Below, piece by piece: positions 1 to 7,188 of a DNA stretch of 16,195 bases (its first letter is position 1; each line of letters starts with the position of its first letter). The notes below the pieces were generated by a model. That model searched no databases. It worked only from the letters and a program-made list of their open reading frames with translations, and was not told where the DNA came from. Source of the stretch: an uncultured Bacilli bacterium (GTDB lineage: Bacteria; Bacillota_I; Bacilli_A; RF39; UBA660); assembly GCA_947623845.1 (NCBI GenBank), contig CANQHM010000027.1, forward strand, positions 1 to 16,195, read 5' to 3'. Both the position numbers and the translations under genes were made by a program.

Positions 1-2
1 TC

Positions 3-31
3 TTTACTAAAAAATATAAATCATTTATAAT
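3..31 (+). promoter_or_regulatory. candidate sigma-A promoter of the glycosyltransferase operon
   Basis: A TTTACT -35 element (3-8) and a perfect TATAAT -10 (26-31) are separated by 17 bases. Transcription would start near 38, leaving only about ten bases before the ATG at 49, so the leader would be very short. Weak consensus matches are common in DNA this AT-rich, so the operon could also begin upstream of the window. Confidence 0.45.
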
Positions 32-48
32 AAAAATAGGTGAGGAAT

Positions 49-1248
49 ATGAAGAAAAAAATTATTATTCCCGTTCTCCATCTAAGTTATGGGGGGATAG
101 AAAAAGCTGTAACAAGCTTAGCTAATGAGTTAGTAAGAAATAACCAAGTAGAAATAATTTCTTTATATAAAATACATGAATATCCACCTTTTAATATAAA
201 TCCGAAAGTAAAAATAACCTATATATTAAAAGATAATATTGCTAGAAGAGTAGAAGATTATAAAATATTATTTTTTCATATTCATTGGATAAGATTATTT
301 AAACTCTTGTATCATGATTATTTTAAAAATTTAAAATTTATTAGTTTCTTTAAAGATGCTTTTAAAAGTTTATATATATTATTATTTAAAAATAGATTAA
401 TGGCAAAATATATTAAAAAAACTAAAGGGGATGTGTATATATCGACACGTCCTATTCATAATAAAGTTATTGGAAAATATGCCATGAAAGGATCTTTAAC
501 TATTGCTTGGGAACATAATCATCACCATAATATAAAAAGTGTGGCGAAAGAAGTTACAAAATCCGTTAAATACTGTGATTACTTAGTAACGGTTAGTGAT
601 GATTTACAAAAGTTTTATCAAAAGGAGTGTGAATTAAAAGGGTATAAAACCAAAGTAGTCCATATTCCTAATTTCTTAGATAAGATTCCTAATAAAAAAT
701 CTTCTTTAGATAAGTTAAATATTATTAATGTTGGAAGATTATCGAAAGAAAAAGGTCAAATGGATTTAATTAATGTGTTTGATATTATCCATCGTAAAAA
801 TAGTGAGATAGCCTTATATCTAGTAGGTGATGGACATGATTATGATATGCTTGAAAAAGAAATAATTAATAAGAATTTAGCAAATTATGTAACCATGACT
901 GGTTTTAGAAATGGAAGTAATTTAGAAAAGTTATATTTAGATAGTTCGTTATTTATTATGACATCTCTTACGGAATCCTTTGGATTAGTTTTAATCGAAG
1001 CGATGAGTTATGGTATTCCGTGTCTTGCTTTTGATAGTGCGGAAGGAGCAAGAGAGATTATTGCCAATAACTATAATGGGTATTTAATAAAGAATCGTAA
1101 TGAACATGAAATGGCAGATAAAATTTTAGAAATATTAGAAAATAAAAAAGAATTAAAAAGACTTTCTAATAATGCGATTAAAACGGCTTTAAAATATACT
1201 AAAGAAAGTGTGATGGAAAAATGGCTAAATCTAATCGACCAAAAATAA
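49..1248 (+). CDS. family 4 glycosyltransferase (GT-B fold)
   Basis: Cytoplasmic or membrane-associated transferase that moves a sugar from an activated nucleotide donor to a growing surface glycan; donor and acceptor cannot be read from sequence. The C-terminal Rossmann domain is clear: INVGRLSKEKGQ at about residue 228, then TGFR, and the EX7E motif in ESFGLVLIE (E309 and E317) that contacts the donor. The N-terminal half has the glycine-rich loop LSYGGIEKA near residue 10. I chose the ATG at 49 because AGGTGAGG (38-45) lies just before it; the in-frame GTG at 40 would lie inside that site. The next gene overlaps its 3' end, and together with pssD, pssE and a GT-C enzyme it forms one operon, pointing to exopolysaccharide, capsule or teichoic-type glycan assembly. 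Confidence 0.9.
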   Translation: MKKKIIIPVLHLSYGGIEKAVTSLANELVRNNQVEIISLYKIHEYPPFNINPKVKITYILKDNIARRVEDYKILFFHIHWIRLFKLLYHDYFKNLKFISFFKDAFKSLYILLFKNRLMAKYIKKTKGDVYISTRPIHNKVIGKYAMKGSLTIAWEHNHHHNIKSVAKEVTKSVKYCDYLVTVSDDLQKFYQKECELKGYKTKVVHIPNFLDKIPNKKSSLDKLNIINVGRLSKEKGQMDLINVFDIIHRKNSEIALYLVGDGHDYDMLEKEIINKNLANYVTMTGFRNGSNLEKLYLDSSLFIMTSLTESFGLVLIEAMSYGIPCLAFDSAEGAREIIANNYNGYLIKNRNEHEMADKILEILENKKELKRLSNNAIKTALKYTKESVMEKWLNLIDQK

Positions 1249-1697
1249 TGTATGTGGCAGGAGCGGGTGGACATTTAACCGAAATTTTAAAATTAAGTCC
1301 GATGTTTAAAAAATACTCTTATACTTTAGTAACCGAAAAGTGTGATATGACTAAATACTTAGAGAAGAAATTTCCTAATAAAGTTTATTACTTAGTAAGA
1401 AATAGTAGTTTTAGACATCCGTTAAGATTATTAGTTACATGTTTTAAAAGTTTGTTTTTATATTTTAAATTAAGACCTAAATTTATTATTACGACGGGAC
1501 CTAATATTGCGGGGCCGATGTGCTGTATTGGTAAATTATTTGGAAGTAAGATTATCTATATTGAGTCTTTTGCGAATATTAATACCAAAAGTAAAACAGG
1601 AAATTTAGTGTATAAGTTTGCGGATTTATTTTTAGTCCAATGGGAAAGTATGCTAAAACTTTACCCTAAAGCTGTATATAAAGGGATGATATTTTAA
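1221..1697 (+). CDS. pssD: PssD/CpsF-type glycosyltransferase subunit (Alg14-like)
   Basis: Membrane-anchoring, acceptor-binding half of a two-subunit glycosyltransferase related to eukaryotic Alg14. It works with PssE, encoded directly after it, to add a sugar to a lipid-linked oligosaccharide. The start has the family signature VAGAGGHLTE (about residues 12-21), and TTGPNIAGP followed by IIYIESFANI is the conserved second half. At 158 residues it has normal family length. It overlaps the upstream GT4 gene by 28 bases if the ATG at 1221 is used. An alternative ATG at 1248 overlaps the upstream stop as TAATG, but would begin inside the first beta strand, so I prefer 1221. Neither start has a strong ribosome binding site, which suggests translational coupling. 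Confidence 0.87.
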   Translation: MAKSNRPKIMYVAGAGGHLTEILKLSPMFKKYSYTLVTEKCDMTKYLEKKFPNKVYYLVRNSSFRHPLRLLVTCFKSLFLYFKLRPKFIITTGPNIAGPMCCIGKLFGSKIIYIESFANINTKSKTGNLVYKFADLFLVQWESMLKLYPKAVYKGMIF

Positions 1698-2170
1698 TGA
1701 TTTTAGTAACATTAGGAACACAAGATAAGTTATTTAAAAGGTTGATAATTAAAGTCGAAGATTTAGTAAAAAGAGGAATAATTAAAGAAGAAGTATTAGT
1801 GCAAGCAGGAGATACTGATTATGAAAGTCCTTATCTTAAATTTTGTAAATATTTAGATGAAGACCGATATGACGAATATATTGAAAAAGCGAGTTTCATA
1901 ATTACCCATGGGGGCGTAGGAACAATAACTAAAGCTTTAGAAAGAAATAAAAAAGTCATCGCTGTTGCGCGTCTTAAAAGATATAAAGAACATGTAAATG
2001 ATCATCAACTACAAATTATTAAATCATTTAAAGAAAAAGGTTACTTACTAGATGGAACATATCATTTAGAAGAATGTGTAAAAGAAATACCTAAATTTAA
2101 ACCCGCGAAATATGAAAGTAATACGACTAATTTTATAAATTTTTTAGAAGATTATATCGACAGGAGTTAG
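1697..2170 (+). CDS. pssE: PssE/CpsG-type glycosyltransferase subunit (Alg13-like)
   Basis: Catalytic, nucleotide-sugar-binding half of the split enzyme formed with PssD. It corresponds to the C-terminal domain of GT28 enzymes such as MurG. Visible family features are MILVTLGTQ at the N-terminus, THGGVGT near residue 71 (the glycine-rich donor loop) and HVNDHQ near residue 112. The 157-residue length is typical. Its ATG overlaps the stop codon of pssD by one base (TAATG), the usual translationally coupled arrangement, which fits a complex needing equal amounts of both subunits. The sugar transferred is unknown; characterised relatives add galactose, glucose or GlcNAc. Confidence 0.88.
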   Translation: MILVTLGTQDKLFKRLIIKVEDLVKRGIIKEEVLVQAGDTDYESPYLKFCKYLDEDRYDEYIEKASFIITHGGVGTITKALERNKKVIAVARLKRYKEHVNDHQLQIIKSFKEKGYLLDGTYHLEECVKEIPKFKPAKYESNTTNFINFLEDYIDRS

Positions 2171-2173
2171 GTT

Positions 2174-3679
2174 ATGAAGAAGTATTTACAAGAACATAAA
2201 GATTTTATATTAATTGTTAGTTATTCGCTAGTAATATCTTTTTTAGTATTATTTTTTACGAGTAAGAATTCCCCTTGGTATCCGTTTAATGATTGGGTAG
2301 ATGAAAATGCTTTCTTTACTATGGGGAAGAGTATGATGAATGGTGTAATACCATATAAAGATATTTTTGAACAAAAAGGGCCTTTCTTATATTTAATATT
2401 TGGAATTGGGTATTTAATAAGTCATAAAACTTTTTTAGGAGTATTCATCTTAGAAGTAATAACATGCAGTATTTCATTATACTTTTTATATAAGATTGCA
2501 AATATCTTTAAATTAAAGAAAAGTGCTTATTTAATATTACCATTATATGCCACATTTATTGCTACTAGCGGGGCGTTTGTCCATGGGGGTAGTGCCGAAG
2601 AGTTTAGTATGCCATTCTTTTTCATAACGCTCTATTATTTCTTTAAACATTTTAAAGTAAAAGAGTTAACGAAAAAAGAAATGGTGATTAATGGAATTGT
2701 TGCGGGTTTAATCCTCCTTATCAAATATACGTTATTAGGATTTTATATTGGCTTTACTTTCATTATCTTTATTGATTATCTTCTTAAAAAAGATTATAAG
2801 AAAAGTATTACTTATCCTTTATATTTGTTACTAGGAATGTTTATTCCATTTGGTATATTCTTAATCTATTTCTTAATTGCGGGTGGATTAGGAGATTTCT
2901 TTAAAGTATATTTCTTAACTAATATGACTTCTTATGGCGAAGTAAAAGTATCAATTATAGGAAAAGTTATAAAGATTTTAAAATATGTAGTAAAGTATTA
3001 TCCTATTTATATTACGATTGGAGTATTTATTGTTATTGCTTATCTACTATATAAATTTCCAATGCATTTAAAAGAAAAAATATATTTACTTATTATTGGT
3101 TTCTTAACCTTATTCTTTGTTTATTACGGTTTAATATTTTACCCATACTATTTCTTATTTGTTTTATTCTTTGTAAGTATTATATTTATTATGTTCTTTA
3201 GTTTAGGTGAGAAGTATTTAAAAAATAAAATAGTTAATAATTTTTTATTAGGAGTTGTATTAGTACTTAGTGTTTTAAATGCTTATTTTAGAGCTAATTA
3301 TAAAGATTTTCATAAAGTATCGAAAGATGATTTATTTCAATATACTTTCTTAGAAGAAATTAATAAAGAAGAAAATCCTACTTTAGTTAATATTGGCTTC
3401 TTAGATGCAGGTTTATATACGACATCGGGGATAGTACCTAATACTTACTTCTTTGAAAGACAAAATTTATATAAAAAATTAACGGCTAATGAAGATGCTT
3501 TTAGAGATTATATCAAGAATAAAGATACCACATTTGTATTATACTATGCTAAAAAAGATATCGAACAAGCTAAGAAAGATTATCCCGAATTATTTACTAA
3601 TTATTTTTTAGTAAAAGAAAAAGTTCAACGGTTTGAAAAAAAGAAGTTTTACGCTTATTTATTTAAGAAAAATGCATAA
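2174..3679 (+). CDS. polytopic GT-C (family 39-like) glycosyltransferase
   Basis: Integral membrane protein of 501 residues with roughly ten to twelve hydrophobic segments. It resembles the GT39/ArnT-like group, which uses a lipid-phosphate-linked sugar and transfers it on the outer face of the membrane. After the first transmembrane segment (about residues 12-29) comes an extracellular loop with acidic residues D40, D43 and E44 in a DWVDENAFF context, then IPYKDIFEQKGPFLY; such loop acids are the catalytic hallmark of the GT-C fold. The last ~110 residues are a soluble domain. AGGAG at 2162-2166 is well placed for the ATG at 2174, and only three bases separate it from pssE. It probably decorates or extends the glycan made by the preceding genes. 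Substrate unknown; a non-transferase role in export is less likely. Confidence 0.75.
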   Translation: MKKYLQEHKDFILIVSYSLVISFLVLFFTSKNSPWYPFNDWVDENAFFTMGKSMMNGVIPYKDIFEQKGPFLYLIFGIGYLISHKTFLGVFILEVITCSISLYFLYKIANIFKLKKSAYLILPLYATFIATSGAFVHGGSAEEFSMPFFFITLYYFFKHFKVKELTKKEMVINGIVAGLILLIKYTLLGFYIGFTFIIFIDYLLKKDYKKSITYPLYLLLGMFIPFGIFLIYFLIAGGLGDFFKVYFLTNMTSYGEVKVSIIGKVIKILKYVVKYYPIYITIGVFIVIAYLLYKFPMHLKEKIYLLIIGFLTLFFVYYGLIFYPYYFLFVLFFVSIIFIMFFSLGEKYLKNKIVNNFLLGVVLVLSVLNAYFRANYKDFHKVSKDDLFQYTFLEEINKEENPTLVNIGFLDAGLYTTSGIVPNTYFFERQNLYKKLTANEDAFRDYIKNKDTTFVLYYAKKDIEQAKKDYPELFTNYFLVKEKVQRFEKKKFYAYLFKKNA

Positions 3680-3701
3680 AAAAAGTCACGAAGTCACATT
3701 A
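3674..3701 (+). promoter_or_regulatory. weak candidate sigma-F-type promoter for sigG
   Basis: GCATA at 3674-3678 matches the sigma-F -35 (GYATA). AGTCACATTA at 3692-3701 matches five of six fixed positions of the -10 (GGNNANANTW). The 13-base spacer is shorter than usual (about 15). It is of interest because it would start transcription near 3708, inside the hairpin loop. In B. subtilis sigG transcription depends on sigma-F. Confidence 0.3.
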
Positions 3702-3724
3702 CTAAGGTGAAAGGTGGCTTTTTT
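3679..3724 (+). terminator. nested hairpin: operon terminator and sigG leader
   Basis: AAAAAAGTCAC (3679-3689) pairs with GTGGCTTTTTT (3714-3724) over 11 bp with one T-G wobble. Inside the loop, TCAC (3694-3697) pairs with GTGA (3707-3710). The A-run and T-run flanking the GC core make a Rho-independent terminator for the glycosyltransferase operon. The only good Shine-Dalgarno sequence for sigG, the GGTGG at 3713-3717 nine bases before its ATG, lies in the 3' arm, so read-through RNA would hide it. Confidence 0.7.
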
Positions 3725-3726
3725 AA

Positions 3727-4500
3727 ATGGCAAGATATAAAGTAGATATTACCAATCTTAATACTAATGATATTAAAGTTTTATCGAATAATGAAACAAT
3801 TAATTTATTTAGAAGAAAAGAAAAAGGCGAAGATGTTAAAGAGGAGATTGTTAATGGTAATTTAAAATTAGTTTTAAGTATGTTAAAAAGATTTCCGAAA
3901 GATAAGCATAATTTAGATGATTTATTTCAAATCGGGTGTATCGGCCTTATTAAAGCAGTAGATAATTTTGACTTAAGTTATAATTGTGCTTTTTCTACTT
4001 ATGCCGTACCTTTGATTTTGGGTGAAATCAAAAGATATATAAGAGATAATACCAGTTTAAGAATTAGTAGAAGTATTAAAGATTTATCATATCAAATACT
4101 ATCTTTTAAAGAAAGTTATTATAATGAATATGGAAAAGAAGCAGCTCCTAGTATTATTGCTAAATATTTTAATATTAGTGAATATGAACTTAATGAAGCC
4201 TTAGATAGTTTAAAAACTCCAATGTCGATATTTGAGCCTATCTATAATGATGGGGGAGATACCATTTATTTAGAAGATCAAATTGCCGATAAAAAAGAAA
4301 AGAATATGGATAAAGATATGTTAATATCTTTAAGAAAAGCTTTAATGAAAATTAAAGAAAGAGAAAGAAATATTTTGTTAGAGAGATTTATTATTGGTAA
4401 GACCCAAATGGAGATAGCAGAAAGTCTTAATATCAGTCAAGCTCAAGTTTCGAGATTAGAAAAAAATGCTATCAATAATGTTCGTAAATTAATTAAATAA
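3727..4500 (+). CDS. sigG: RNA polymerase sporulation sigma factor SigG
   Basis: Late forespore-specific sigma factor that directs transcription of germination receptors, small acid-soluble proteins and other forespore genes. At 257 residues it is close to the B. subtilis protein (260) and alignable throughout by eye. It has the N-terminal sigma-G extension (RYKVDITNLNT), NGNLKLVLSMLKRF, core-binding region 2 DDLFQIGCIGLIKAVDNFDLS and FSTYAVPLILGEIKRYIRDN. Region 3 contains FEPIYNDGGD, nearly identical in SigG proteins. Region 4 is a helix-turn-helix, MEIAESLNISQAQVSRLEK. Sigma-F is the main alternative, but the N-terminal extension and the FEPIYNDGGD segment favour SigG. In B. subtilis it follows spoIIGA-sigE; here no sigE is visible and a terminator isolates it from glycosyltransferase genes. 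The hairpin before its start probably limits expression from read-through RNA. Confidence 0.95.
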   Translation: MARYKVDITNLNTNDIKVLSNNETINLFRRKEKGEDVKEEIVNGNLKLVLSMLKRFPKDKHNLDDLFQIGCIGLIKAVDNFDLSYNCAFSTYAVPLILGEIKRYIRDNTSLRISRSIKDLSYQILSFKESYYNEYGKEAAPSIIAKYFNISEYELNEALDSLKTPMSIFEPIYNDGGDTIYLEDQIADKKEKNMDKDMLISLRKALMKIKERERNILLERFIIGKTQMEIAESLNISQAQVSRLEKNAINNVRKLIK

Positions 4501-4504
4501 AAAA

Positions 4505-4529
4505 TCTCGATTTTAATCGAGAATTTTTT
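4505..4529. terminator. bidirectional Rho-independent terminator
   Basis: TCTCGAT (4505-4511) and ATCGAGA (4516-4522) form a 7-bp stem with a four-base loop. An A-run lies before it and a run of six T after it, so it can stop the convergent transcripts of sigG and of the minus-strand membrane gene. Its T-run overlaps the last codons of the minus-strand gene. Confidence 0.85.
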
Positions 4530-5022
4530 AACCTAAACTATTTACGTAAGAAACAGCTTTATCAACGAATTGATTAACTTTCTTCATAACAAAGTTTTCT
4601 TTAGCAGGTTTATTATTTAGAACTGCGACAATAAAGGCAAATTTAACAAATGTGAATAAGAATTGCATTACTGCGTCAGCAATATCTAAAATGTATTTAA
4701 GTGGATTAACTAAATAGCTGTTAAAACTTGCTACATTAACTTGACGTCCATAACCAAGATAAGAATTGATAATAGCAATAAATTTGTCGATACCAGTAAA
4801 TATAACATTGATACCATTAACAATAAGGTTCCAAGCCATAATTACTAAAGCAAGACCAGCAAAGAATGCCACAACTTTAACAATTAAGTTTTTAATGTTA
4901 TCATCAACTTCACAGAAGATTAAGACTAAAGCTGTAACTATTAATAATGTTTCCCAACCAGCAAATAAACTAGTTAATAAAACAATACCAATTAATCCTG
5001 GGTTTAATTTAACTTTACTCAT
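4528..5022 (-). CDS. small polytopic membrane protein of unknown function
   Basis: I do not recognise this family. The 164-residue product has three to four hydrophobic segments (about residues 8-36, 43-65, possibly 67-88, and 108-136), no cleavable signal peptide and a short charged C-terminal tail that could form an amphipathic helix (NFVMKKVNQFVDKAVSYV). Support for a real gene is strong: AGGAAGGAG (5031-5039) sits eight bases before the ATG, a good sigma-A promoter lies just upstream, and a terminator follows. It points against sigG and is preceded on the same strand by another small membrane protein gene. The terminator between the two argues against a simple operon. The two proteins share size and topology but no convincing sequence similarity. 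Confidence 0.8.
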   Translation of the reverse strand: MSKVKLNPGLIGIVLLTSLFAGWETLLIVTALVLIFCEVDDNIKNLIVKVVAFFAGLALVIMAWNLIVNGINVIFTGIDKFIAIINSYLGYGRQVNVASFNSYLVNPLKYILDIADAVMQFLFTFVKFAFIVAVLNNKPAKENFVMKKVNQFVDKAVSYVNSLG

Positions 5023-5045
5023 TTATAGTACTCCTTCCTAAAATA

Positions 5046-5074
5046 ATTATATTATTATTAAGTTTAAATTTCAA
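5046..5074 (-). promoter_or_regulatory. sigma-A promoter
   Basis: On the minus strand, TTGAAA (5069-5074) and a perfect TATAAT (5046-5051) are separated by exactly 17 bases, ending 23 bases before the ATG at 5022. It lies directly downstream of the terminator of the preceding minus-strand gene, so the 164-residue membrane protein is probably expressed on its own. Confidence 0.75.
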
Positions 5075-5076
5075 CC

Positions 5077-5101
5077 AAAAAAGGTTCAAATTTTTGAACC
5101 T
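5077..5101 (-). terminator. Rho-independent terminator
   Basis: AAGGTTCAAA and TTTGAACC arms (5083-5100) form a hairpin directly after the stop codon of the 132-residue membrane gene. On the minus strand it is followed by six T residues (5077-5082). It separates the two minus-strand membrane genes. Confidence 0.8.
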
Positions 5102-5499
5102 TATTTCTTGTCAGCAATCTTAACTAATTGACGATAAATTAATAAAATTAATAAACTAGATTCTAACATAACTCTTGCTATTAAGTTTCCTAATAATAAG
5201 AATAGTAAGAAACCTAAGAAATTAACTGCTATTAATTCAAATGAGAATAAAGTTATAAAGATAGCTACGAATAAATATACCATTTTTAGAATTGCTTCTA
5301 AAGTTATCGTCTTAAAAGTTAGGAAATTATATAACCAACCTAAGAAACCAGTATATTTACCATCATTGTTCTTATTTAAGAATGTAAAATATAGAACAAT
5401 GGCACCACATATAGCTAAAATTAAACTTACAATAGGCCATACACTAGCAAATGATGTACCGCCTGATGAAGCTGCATAACCATAACCGTCGTATCCCAT
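5101..5499 (-). CDS. small glycine/tyrosine-led membrane protein of unknown function
   Basis: Unrecognised 132-residue membrane protein. The first ~18 residues are unusual: small, polar and aromatic (MGYDGYGYAASSGGTSFAS), followed by a strong transmembrane segment at about 21-41, a short loop with NNDGKYTGFLGWL, and two or three more hydrophobic segments (about 64-90, 91-105 and 108-122) ending in a basic tail. The ATG has AAAGGAG eleven bases upstream on the minus strand and a sigma-A-like promoter before that. A dedicated terminator follows the stop. The gene starts back-to-back with ylmC across an 86-base divergent promoter region. A role near the cell envelope is all that can be inferred. 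Confidence 0.78.
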   Translation of the reverse strand: MGYDGYGYAASSGGTSFASVWPIVSLILAICGAIVLYFTFLNKNNDGKYTGFLGWLYNFLTFKTITLEAILKMVYLFVAIFITLFSFELIAVNFLGFLLFLLLGNLIARVMLESSLLILLIYRQLVKIADKK

Positions 5500-5525
5500 T
5501 ACACATAAACTCCTTTCATACTATA

Positions 5526-5554
5526 AGTATATCTAATTTACTAAAATTTGTAAA
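5526..5554 (-). promoter_or_regulatory. sigma-A promoter of the 132-residue membrane gene
   Basis: Minus-strand TTTACA (5549-5554) and TATACT (5526-5531) have a 17-base spacer and end 26 bases before the ATG at 5499. The region is shared with the divergent ylmC gene. Confidence 0.65.
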
Positions 5555-5561
5555 CTAATAA

Positions 5562-5567
5562 TATAAT
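5562..5567 (+). promoter_or_regulatory. candidate -10 element for ylmC
   Basis: A perfect TATAAT lies 18 bases before the ylmC start. The -35 is poor (TTACTA near 5538, 18-base spacing), so this is a tentative call. AGGTGAT at 5573-5579 is the ribosome binding site, six bases from the ATG. Confidence 0.4.
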
Positions 5568-5585
5568 TTTTTAGGTGATATTTTT

Positions 5586-5810
5586 ATGCGTTTGTCAGAT
5601 TTACAACAAAAAGATATTGTTAGTTTAAATGATGGTAGAAGACTAGGTAAAATTATTGATGCAGAGATTAATGAACAAGGCCATATTATTAGATTAATTG
5701 TGGAAGAAAAGGCCCATTTACGGAGTTTTTTTAATAATAGTGGGGAAGTATCAATATATTTTACAGATATAAAAAAGATCGGTAGTGATGTTATTTTAGT
5801 AGATTTATGA
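5586..5810 (+). CDS. ylmC: YlmC/YmxH-family PRC-barrel protein
   Basis: Small cytoplasmic PRC-barrel protein of 74 residues, normal for the YlmC/YmxH family found in spore-forming Firmicutes. Its biochemical role is not established. The family pattern is complete: MRLSDLQQKDIVSLNDGRRLG at the start, a beta-rich middle (IIDAEINEQGHIIRLIVEEK) and the C-terminal IKKIGSDVILVDL. In B. subtilis ylmC lies just downstream of sigG and upstream of divIVA-ileS-lspA-ylyB. Here it lies between sigG and lspA, so ylmC is the better label than its paralogue ymxH. The gene ends in TGA, which shows that TGA is a stop codon in this organism. Confidence 0.85.
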   Translation: MRLSDLQQKDIVSLNDGRRLGKIIDAEINEQGHIIRLIVEEKAHLRSFFNNSGEVSIYFTDIKKIGSDVILVDL

Positions 5811-5816
5811 TATAAT
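5808..5816 (+). promoter_or_regulatory. extended -10 promoter candidate for lspA
   Basis: TGATATAAT is an extended -10 (TGN-TATAAT) whose TGA is also the ylmC stop codon. It ends 24 bases before the lspA start, and no good -35 is present. lspA-rluD could be transcribed from here or with ylmC, 30 bases upstream. Confidence 0.45.
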
Positions 5817-5840
5817 ACTTTTTAAAGAAAGGGATTAATT

Positions 5841-6314
5841 ATGAATAAAAAGATCTTTATTATTTCGATTATTTTATTAGTAATAGATGTTTTATCGAAA
5901 ACTTTAATAGATATTTATATACCTCTTAATAAAAGTATTAAAATTATTAAAAATTTCTTTTATATCAATCCTTTACATAACGAAGGGGCAGCTTGGGGAA
6001 TATTTAGTTCTTATCTCATCTTAATTATCATTACGACCATTATTGCTTTATTAGTAATTTATCGGTATATGTTTGCTTTTAAAAAGAATAAAAGAAATAT
6101 GCTAGCGTTTGGTTTATTACTAGGAGGAATAGTAGGTAATTTATTAGATAGAATATTATATGGCTATGTAAGAGATTTTCTTTCTTTTAATATATTTGGT
6201 TATAGTTTTCCGGTATTTAATATTGCTGATATCGGAATTACAATAGGGATTATTCTTTTAATATATGCCATTATTAGAGGAGAAGATAGAAGTGGAAATA
6301 AAAGTAGTAAATAA
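5841..6314 (+). CDS. lspA: lipoprotein signal peptidase (signal peptidase II)
   Basis: Aspartyl protease of the membrane that cleaves the signal peptide of diacylglyceryl-modified prolipoproteins just before the lipobox cysteine. GerAC in this window, which has a lipobox, would be a substrate. Four hydrophobic segments and the conserved motifs are present: NEGAAWGIF at residues 47-55, GNLLDR at 98-103 and FNIADIG at 125-131. The catalytic pair is therefore D102 and D129. The 157-residue length is standard. GAAAGGGA upstream of the ATG is an adequate ribosome binding site. The 3' end overlaps the next gene, the lspA-ylyB order known from B. subtilis and many Firmicutes. Confidence 0.96.
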   Translation: MNKKIFIISIILLVIDVLSKTLIDIYIPLNKSIKIIKNFFYINPLHNEGAAWGIFSSYLILIIITTIIALLVIYRYMFAFKKNKRNMLAFGLLLGGIVGNLLDRILYGYVRDFLSFNIFGYSFPVFNIADIGITIGIILLIYAIIRGEDRSGNKSSK

Positions 6315-7188
6315 TTTTAATATAAGAATAGATAAGTATTTAACTAGTTATTTAGATATAAGTAGAGAAAGTATTACTAAATTAATTAAAGAGGGTAAAG
6401 TTTTAGTTAATGATAAAGTTATTAAACCTAGTTATTTAGTAATGGAAAATGACGTTATAAAGGTTTTAGATTTTAAGAAAGAAGAAAGTACGGAATTAAA
6501 ACCTTTAGATTTAAAGTTAAATATTGTTTATGAAGATGATTATTTAATGGTTATTGATAAACCGAGTGGGTTAGTAGTTCATCCAGGTGCTGGGAATAAA
6601 GATAATACGCTTGTAAATGCTTTAATTAATTATACCAAGAATTTATCAAAAAAAAGTGAATTTCGGCCAGGGATTGTCCATCGTATTGATAAAGATACGA
6701 GTGGCTTATTACTAATTGCTAAAACAGATAAAGTTCATGAAATACTTAGTGAAAGATTTAAAAATAAAGAGATTAAAAGAGAGTATTTAGCACTACTTTG
6801 TGGGGTATTTCCGCATGATACCGCGTTAATAGATGCGCCGATCGGAAGAGACCCTCTTAATCGCAAGAAATTTTGTGTAACTGCAAAGAATTCTAAAAGG
6901 GCGGTAAGCCATCTTACAGTGGTAAAAAGATATGAAGATTATACTTTAGCGAAATTTGTCTTAGAAACGGGAAGAACCCATCAAATTAGAGTACATGCCG
7001 CTTATATCGGGTATCCAATATTTAATGATCCGGTATATAATAAAGAAAAGATAGCAGGTATTGGCCAATTCTTACATTCTCATAAAATGAGTTTTCTTCA
7101 TCCCATAACAAAAGAAAAACTAGAATTTGAAAGTCCTTTACCACCTTATTTTAAAGACTTTTTAACTACTTTAGAAAAGGATAAATAA
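6292..7188 (+). CDS. rluD: RluA-family 23S rRNA pseudouridine synthase (RluD/YlyB-like)
   Basis: Converts specific uridines of ribosomal RNA to pseudouridine in the cytoplasm. An S4 RNA-binding domain occupies about residues 8-65 (RIDKYLTSYLDISRESITKLI). The catalytic domain begins near residue 80 with VYEDDYLMVIDKPSGLVVHPG. The signature HRIDKDTSGLL contains the catalytic aspartate D133, and ETGRTHQIRVH follows. I prefer the GTG start at 6292: AGAGGAG (6276-6282) lies nine bases before it, whereas the in-frame ATG at 6265 has no such site and would add nine residues. With this start it overlaps lspA by 23 bases. The exact target uridines cannot be deduced; the lspA neighbour matches B. subtilis ylyB. 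Confidence 0.93.
   Translation: MEIKVVNNFNIRIDKYLTSYLDISRESITKLIKEGKVLVNDKVIKPSYLVMENDVIKVLDFKKEESTELKPLDLKLNIVYEDDYLMVIDKPSGLVVHPGAGNKDNTLVNALINYTKNLSKKSEFRPGIVHRIDKDTSGLLLIAKTDKVHEILSERFKNKEIKREYLALLCGVFPHDTALIDAPIGRDPLNRKKFCVTAKNSKRAVSHLTVVKRYEDYTLAKFVLETGRTHQIRVHAAYIGYPIFNDPVYNKEKIAGIGQFLHSHKMSFLHPITKEKLEFESPLPPYFKDFLTTLEKDK

Noticed and set aside
4766..5041. Plus-strand 91-residue frame opposite the 164-residue membrane gene
   Set aside because: The minus-strand gene has promoter, ribosome binding site and terminator; the plus frame has none.
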